Part shown: piece after piece, positions 59,641-64,000 of the stretch
How positions within the stretch are numbered: the stretch's first letter is position 1
How the letters are laid out: every line of letters begins with the position of its first letter
DNA from: Streptomyces pseudovenezuelae
GTDB lineage: Bacteria; Actinomycetota; Actinomycetes; Streptomycetales; Streptomycetaceae
Reading direction: 5' to 3'
NCBI RefSeq assembly: GCF_029892565.1
Contig: NZ_JARXVH010000007.1
Span: forward strand, 248,001 to 312,000
DNA: 64,000 nt
Notes under the pieces: model-generated
Database searches by the model: none
What the model was told of the DNA's origin: nothing
The model's input: the letters and a program-made list of their open reading frames with translations, nothing else
Translations under genes and position numbers: made by a program

Positions 59641-60345
59641 GTGACGCAGCCCATAGACCTCGCCCGCGCCGCGACGGCGCTCGAAGCCCGCAGACCCCTC
59701 TGGTCGGCCGCCGGCCACGACGTCTCCCCCGCGCTCTGGACGGATGACCGCGAACACCTGGCCGTACAGCTCGCCTCGCCCGAATGGCAGGTCCTGCTCA
59801 CCGTCGAACTGCACAGCGCCGGCTGGGCGCACCTCCACTTCGCCTCGGAGGCAGGCGCGATACGGGACCCATGCCGGGTCCGGTCCGTGGACGCCTGGGG
59901 CACATTGCTGGACGAAGCGGTCACGCGGGCCTCCCGCATCCGGCTGCAACCCGCCAAACTGCTGGCCGGCACCTGCACGACCGGCTGGCTGGACTGGATC
60001 CACGGCGAGCTGTGGCTGCTCCCCGGTCACCTGGTCCGCGTGCGCAGCGGCCTGCTGCAGTCCGTACTGAACTCCCAGAGCGGCTCCGGGGTGACGGCCC
60101 AGGATCCGTACCGTCTCGTCGGCCACGACCCGGAGGCGATCCGCCGCGCCCACCGCACCAACAAGGTGATCCCCTTCACCGACATCCACCACGCCCGCCT
60201 GCACGGCGGTGTCTCCACCTCCGGCATGACCCTGACGATGACCGACGGCACCCACCACAAACTCCTGTGGCTGTCGACGGAACCGGCCCGACGGCTACTG
60301 AGGGACAGGTTGCTGCCGGTGCTGGGGCCGCGGCTGACGCACTGA
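59641..60345 (+). CDS. Unknown protein, possibly conserved in Streptomyces
   Basis: 234 residues from GTG at 59641; the upstream in-frame extension is read over the S10 promoter and is not needed. Soluble alpha/beta protein; segments such as LAVQLASPEWQVLLTVELHS, SVDAWGTLLDEAVTRASRIR and TGWLDWIHGELWLLPGHLVR look like a folded domain with several Trp. No enzyme motif or membrane segment recognised. Strong third-position G/C bias confirms coding. Divergent from the S10 operon. Confidence 0.8.
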   Translation: MTQPIDLARAATALEARRPLWSAAGHDVSPALWTDDREHLAVQLASPEWQVLLTVELHSAGWAHLHFASEAGAIRDPCRVRSVDAWGTLLDEAVTRASRIRLQPAKLLAGTCTTGWLDWIHGELWLLPGHLVRVRSGLLQSVLNSQSGSGVTAQDPYRLVGHDPEAIRRAHRTNKVIPFTDIHHARLHGGVSTSGMTLTMTDGTHHKLLWLSTEPARRLLRDRLLPVLGPRLTH

Positions 60346-60367
60346 CCGCGCTCGGTTCGGGCGGCAA

Positions 60368-60790
60368 ATGCGGCGCACGCTGGCCCAGGAGAAGATCCTG
60401 CTCCAGGAGATCCCGAAGCTGGAGAATGCGCCCGGCGGCTTCACCGAGTTCGAGAACCGGCATGGGAGCGTGTGGCGCGTTGAATGGGACAACGGCTGGG
60501 TTCTGGGGGAGGCAAGCGGTCCCGAGGTTTGTCCCGTCGAGCTTGCTGAGCTTCTTCTCTTCGTGAGGGCGCGGCTTCTGATACCGGTACTCGGCTTCCC
60601 CAAGGCTCTCGTCGCCGGAGAACTCACAGCCATAGGCGGGAAAGACGGCGTAGGTCACCGGCATGAGGGCCGGATTCTGCGCCTTGTGCAGTTGAGCCAC
60701 CGCCGGCACAGCGACCGCGACGACATCGAAGTCCCACCCCGGAACGCCGAACCCCCCGACGAACCCGAGAAACCGACCTCAGATCCATGA
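60368..60790 (+). CDS. Doubtful ORF, probably overlapping gene remnants
   Basis: 140 codons from ATG at 60368 without a ribosome site. The first 50 codons show good coding bias (LAQEKILLQEIPKLENAPGG, NRHGSVWRVEWDNGWVLGEA). After about 60520 the bias is lost in this frame, while the opposite strand from about 60780 down to 60520 reads plausibly (MPVTYAVFPAYGCEFSGDES). The best explanation is two broken gene pieces facing each other, not one protein. No family recognised. Confidence 0.3.
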   Translation: MRRTLAQEKILLQEIPKLENAPGGFTEFENRHGSVWRVEWDNGWVLGEASGPEVCPVELAELLLFVRARLLIPVLGFPKALVAGELTAIGGKDGVGHRHEGRILRLVQLSHRRHSDRDDIEVPPRNAEPPDEPEKPTSDP

Positions 60791-60809
60791 GTCCTTCCAG
60801 AGCCAGGGG

Positions 60810-60905
60810 TCAATGGAGGGACTTCTCCACGAACGCCAGCAGATCGGCGAGTTCCGTGGGACGTGGCGCACCGCACTTGGACTCCTCCCCCAGCCTCACG
60901 GATCG
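60810..60905 (-). pseudogene. Possible 3' remnant of an unknown gene
   Basis: About 25-30 codons ending RPTELADLLAFVEKSLH at a TGA (60810) read like a real protein end. Further upstream the frame turns into low-complexity shadow sequence of the S41 remnant. The parent gene is not identified. Confidence 0.25.
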
Positions 60906-60999
60906 CCCAGCCCCTCCAACACCCGCCCGAAAGAACGGAAGCCGGCCCTGCCGCTCTCCGGCGAGTGAGCCGGTCCGCCAGCCCGGACAGAGGAATGGA

Positions 61000-61592
61000 A
61001 ATCCCGAGGATCTCGACAATCTTCTCCGCGCACTCGACAACGTCACCGCCACTGTCCCCGTCGCCAGCCCCGCCACCTCCGCGGCCTGATCATCGACCTC
61101 CGCGTCAACGGCGGCGGCGCCGACTCCCTCGGCATCCACATCGCCGAGCGCCTCACGGACGCGCCCTACGTCGCCTACGCCAAGCGCGCCCGCAACGACC
61201 CCGCCGACCCGACCCGGTTCACCCGCCCCGAGCCGATCCGCGTCACGCCGACCCAGGCGCCGCGCTACACGGGCCCGATCGCCGTACTCACCGGTGGTTC
61301 CACCGTGAGCGCCGGGGAGACCTTCACGCAGGCGCTCATCGACCGCCCGGGCAGGACCGTCCGTATCGGGCAGGCCACCCAGGGCGTCTTCTCCGACACC
61401 ATGGCCCGCGTGCTCCCGAACGGCATGGTCGCCTGGCTGCCCAACGAGGAGTTCCTGACCCGTACCGGCCGCACCTTCGACGGCACCGGCATCCCGCCCC
61501 AGCTGACCGAACCGGTCTTCACCAAAGAGGAGTTCGCGAAGAACCGGGACTCCGCCTTCGACCGCACGGTGAACCTGCTGCGCCGATCCTGA
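61000..61592 (+). pseudogene. S41 family (C-terminal processing) peptidase, 5'-truncated and frameshifted
   Basis: From about 61086 the frame ending at 61592 reads LIIDLRVNGGGADSLGIHIA, PIAVLTGGSTVSAGETFTQA (the Ser nucleophile loop), then RTVRIGQATQGVFSDTMARV, the S41 core with its catalytic Ser. No start codon serves this frame; the preceding helix (DLDNLLRALDNVTATVPVAS) is readable only in the next frame, so a frameshift lies near 61080. The N-terminal half of the usual protein is missing. A non-functional remnant is most likely. Confidence 0.75.
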
Positions 61593-61654
61593 AACCCGAG
61601 CGCGCCGGCCATCAGACCCCCGCCCTCCACCAAGACCCCGCCCGCCGACTCCCG

Positions 61655-62872
61655 CTACGACCCCGCGTTCCGCAGCCGAGCGAACGACGTGTCCAACCCC
61701 CGCTTCATCAACCCCGCCACCGGCCGCTCCACGAACCGGTGGACCAGCCAACTCAGCGCCATGAAGCCGACGATGACCACCGCGACCAGCAGCCGCGCGT
61801 CCATCGTGTCCTTCAGGCGGTGGATCAGCGTCGTACCGGCCACGTAGTGGATCAGATACAGCGGATACGTCATCGCACCCGCCGTCACCAGCCACTTCCA
61901 CTGGACGCGGTCCGTCGCGCCCAACGCGATCGCGACCATGACCAGCAGGAAGACGGTGAAGATCGCCACGCTTCCCCGCCACCCCGACACGTGCTCGACC
62001 TCGTCGATCCGCAGGCCCAACTCCCGTTGGCCCATCAGCCAGGCCATGCCGAGGATGCCCCACAGGAGCAGGTCCTGGCCGAAGCGGTGCATGAGGTAGA
62101 GGGCGAGGCCGGCGATGAAGTACCAGGCGCCCTCGGGGTTGGCGATCAGCTCCAGGAGGTGGAACTTGGCGACCGGCGCGAGCATCGCCGCGGCGCCCCA
62201 CACGCAGCAGAAGAGGACGACCTTGCGGTAGGTCAGACCGGTGGCGACCACGACCAGGAAGAGGAGGTAGAAGCGGAGCTCCGACCAGAGGGTCCAGTAG
62301 ACGCCGTCGACGTTTCCTACCTTCGAACCCGCCTGCAGCATCGTGAAGTTGAGGAGTATGTCTCGCGGCCGCATGCGGTCCCAGACACCCGGCAGGGCGA
62401 CGAGTACGGCTGTCGTGAAGGCGATGGCGAACCAGTAGGCCGGGTAGAGCCGCATCACGCGCGAGGTGAAGAACTGCCTCGGGGTGCGGCCCCAGCAGGA
62501 CATACAGATCACGAAGCCGCTGATGACGAAGAAGATCTCTACGCCGATCCAGCCGTAGGTCGCGACATGGAACACCGTCGGCATGATGTCGGACACCGGC
62601 CGGCCCCAGATGGCGTTGTGCGGCTGGTTCACGCGGTACGTGCCGACGTAGTGGTGCAGGGCCACCATCAGCGCGGCGACCAGGCGGATGCCGTCGATGG
62701 CGTACAGGCGCGGGCGTTCACGTCGGACGGGGGCGCTCGGGGTGCTGGGGCGCGGGCCCGGCCGTACCGTCCGCAGCGGCTGCGTGGGCCGGTCGTCCAG
62801 CTGTGGCAGCGGCTCTCGGCGCCCGCCCTTGCCGCCGGTGACGATCAACGATCCGCTGTGCGCCTCACGCAT
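61655..62872 (-). CDS. Acyltransferase family 3 membrane protein (OafA/YrhL-like)
   Basis: 405 residues from ATG at 62872 (GGAG upstream). After a Pro-rich cytoplasmic start it has about ten membrane helices. Family marks: RLYAIDGIRLVAALMVALHH with the essential His, IFFVISGFVICMSCWGRTPR, FFTSRVMRLYPAYWFAIAFT, and VDGVYWTLWSELRFYLLFLV. Such enzymes move acyl groups (mostly acetyl) onto sugars of polysaccharides, wall polymers or antibiotics; the target is unknown. It is the only intact gene between the remnants and tuf1. Confidence 0.92.
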   Translation of the reverse strand: MREAHSGSLIVTGGKGGRREPLPQLDDRPTQPLRTVRPGPRPSTPSAPVRRERPRLYAIDGIRLVAALMVALHHYVGTYRVNQPHNAIWGRPVSDIMPTVFHVATYGWIGVEIFFVISGFVICMSCWGRTPRQFFTSRVMRLYPAYWFAIAFTTAVLVALPGVWDRMRPRDILLNFTMLQAGSKVGNVDGVYWTLWSELRFYLLFLVVVATGLTYRKVVLFCCVWGAAAMLAPVAKFHLLELIANPEGAWYFIAGLALYLMHRFGQDLLLWGILGMAWLMGQRELGLRIDEVEHVSGWRGSVAIFTVFLLVMVAIALGATDRVQWKWLVTAGAMTYPLYLIHYVAGTTLIHRLKDTMDARLLVAVVIVGFMALSWLVHRFVERPVAGLMKRGLDTSFARLRNAGS

Positions 62873-63180
62873 CAGACTCCAGCCATCCCCTGTGTGCGTC
62901 CTGGCCCCGCCGGCCCCACGAGCCCTCCACGCTAGGCCGTCACAACCACCCCACAGCGAACAGACAAGAACATTCGGTGCAGGGGCCGCGCGGAATTGGC
63001 CCAACCCTCAATGGGGCGCCGCACAAGGTTTTCCAAGACTTCACCCAGGAGTCGTCGCCATGGCCCAGGGCGGCTCAGGACCGAGGGAATCCGGCAGGAC
63101 GACGAAAAGGCCCGTACGACCGAAGTCGTACGAGCCTTTTCAGGAGCTCGCGTTGGAGCTACCAGGTCAGATCAACGGAA
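62873..63180. other. Intergenic region between acyltransferase and tuf1
   Basis: 308 bases. It contains the tuf1 terminator (63105-63140) and, upstream of the acyltransferase start, presumably that gene's promoter, which I cannot place. No further gene, repeat or RNA was seen. Confidence 0.6.
63105..63140 (-). terminator. Terminator of tuf1 with UUCG tetraloop
   Basis: 16-base arms AAAAGGCCCGTACGAC and GTCGTACGAGCCTTTT around CGAA. In minus-strand RNA the loop is C-UUCG-G, the one mismatch becomes G-U, and the stem ends in UUUU, an ideal intrinsic terminator. Confidence 0.93.

Positions 63181-64000
<820 letters not shown>

Noticed and set aside
60863..62935. 690-codon plus-strand ORF over the acyltransferase
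   Set aside because: Shadow frame; Arg/His/Pro-rich without motifs.

Overview
The window is a piece of a Streptomyces (or very closely related Streptomycetaceae) chromosome. The evidence is the very high G+C with strong G/C at third codon positions, frequent GTG starts, many 1- or 4-base start/stop overlaps, actinobacterial protein types (GroEL1 with a His-rich tail, XRE/DUF397 pair, DGPF/ECF42 pair, LCP, L,D-transpeptidase), and a gene order matching the conserved core of Streptomyces between groES-groEL1 and tuf1. I cannot name the species.

Layout. 1-2.7 kb: the end of an SDR oxidoreductase gene (+), then groES-groEL1 (-) behind a promoter with two CIRCE operators. 2.7-21 kb is the accessory part: two overlapping polysaccharide-deacetylase lipoproteins, a THUMP-like SAM methyltransferase, a beta-propeller/cell-wall-binding exoprotein, an ECF42 sigma factor with its DGPF partner and a matching promoter, an MFS exporter gene broken by a frameshift and divergent from a TetR regulator, an LCP ligase, a xylan module (secreted GH10-CBM2 xylanase, LacI regulator, cytoplasmic GH3 enzyme, with CGAAA-N-TTTCG-like operators), an XRE/DUF397 pair, a DUF998 gene carrying an internal deletion, and a second TetR regulator. 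21-39.7 kb is conserved core: tsaD, rimI, tsaB and tsaE (tRNA t6A and S18 acetylation), a small 57-residue ORF behind a perfect palindrome resembling an iron box, an alpha/beta hydrolase, alr, a phosphotriesterase-family gene, an L,D-transpeptidase, nnr, acpS, glmS, a SUKH protein, coaA, a DUF389 protein, glmM and the rplM-rpsI operon. Together alr, glmS, glmM, the LCP protein and the L,D-transpeptidase make the region rich in cell-envelope functions. 39.9-42.9 kb: a GT87 membrane glycosyltransferase, a membrane-anchored protein, truA. 43.0-59.2 kb: the continuous ribosomal superoperon (S10, spc and alpha blocks, from rpsJ to rplQ, with secY, adk, map, infA, rpoA), all on the minus strand.

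59.2-64 kb: a structured S10 leader, one intact unknown gene, a zone of gene remnants (including a 5'-truncated, frameshifted S41 peptidase), a membrane acyltransferase, and the 3' part of tuf1 with a UUCG-loop terminator.

I found no convincing wholly new system. The signals most worth a second look are: the 57-aa ORF with its palindrome; the second deacetylase that lost its C-terminal catalytic motifs; the His-rich tail on TsaD; the long inverted repeat between alr and the phosphotriesterase gene; structured leaders of rplM and rpsJ; and the decaying interval between tuf1 and rpsJ. No tRNA, rRNA, CRISPR array, insertion sequence or prophage gene was seen.
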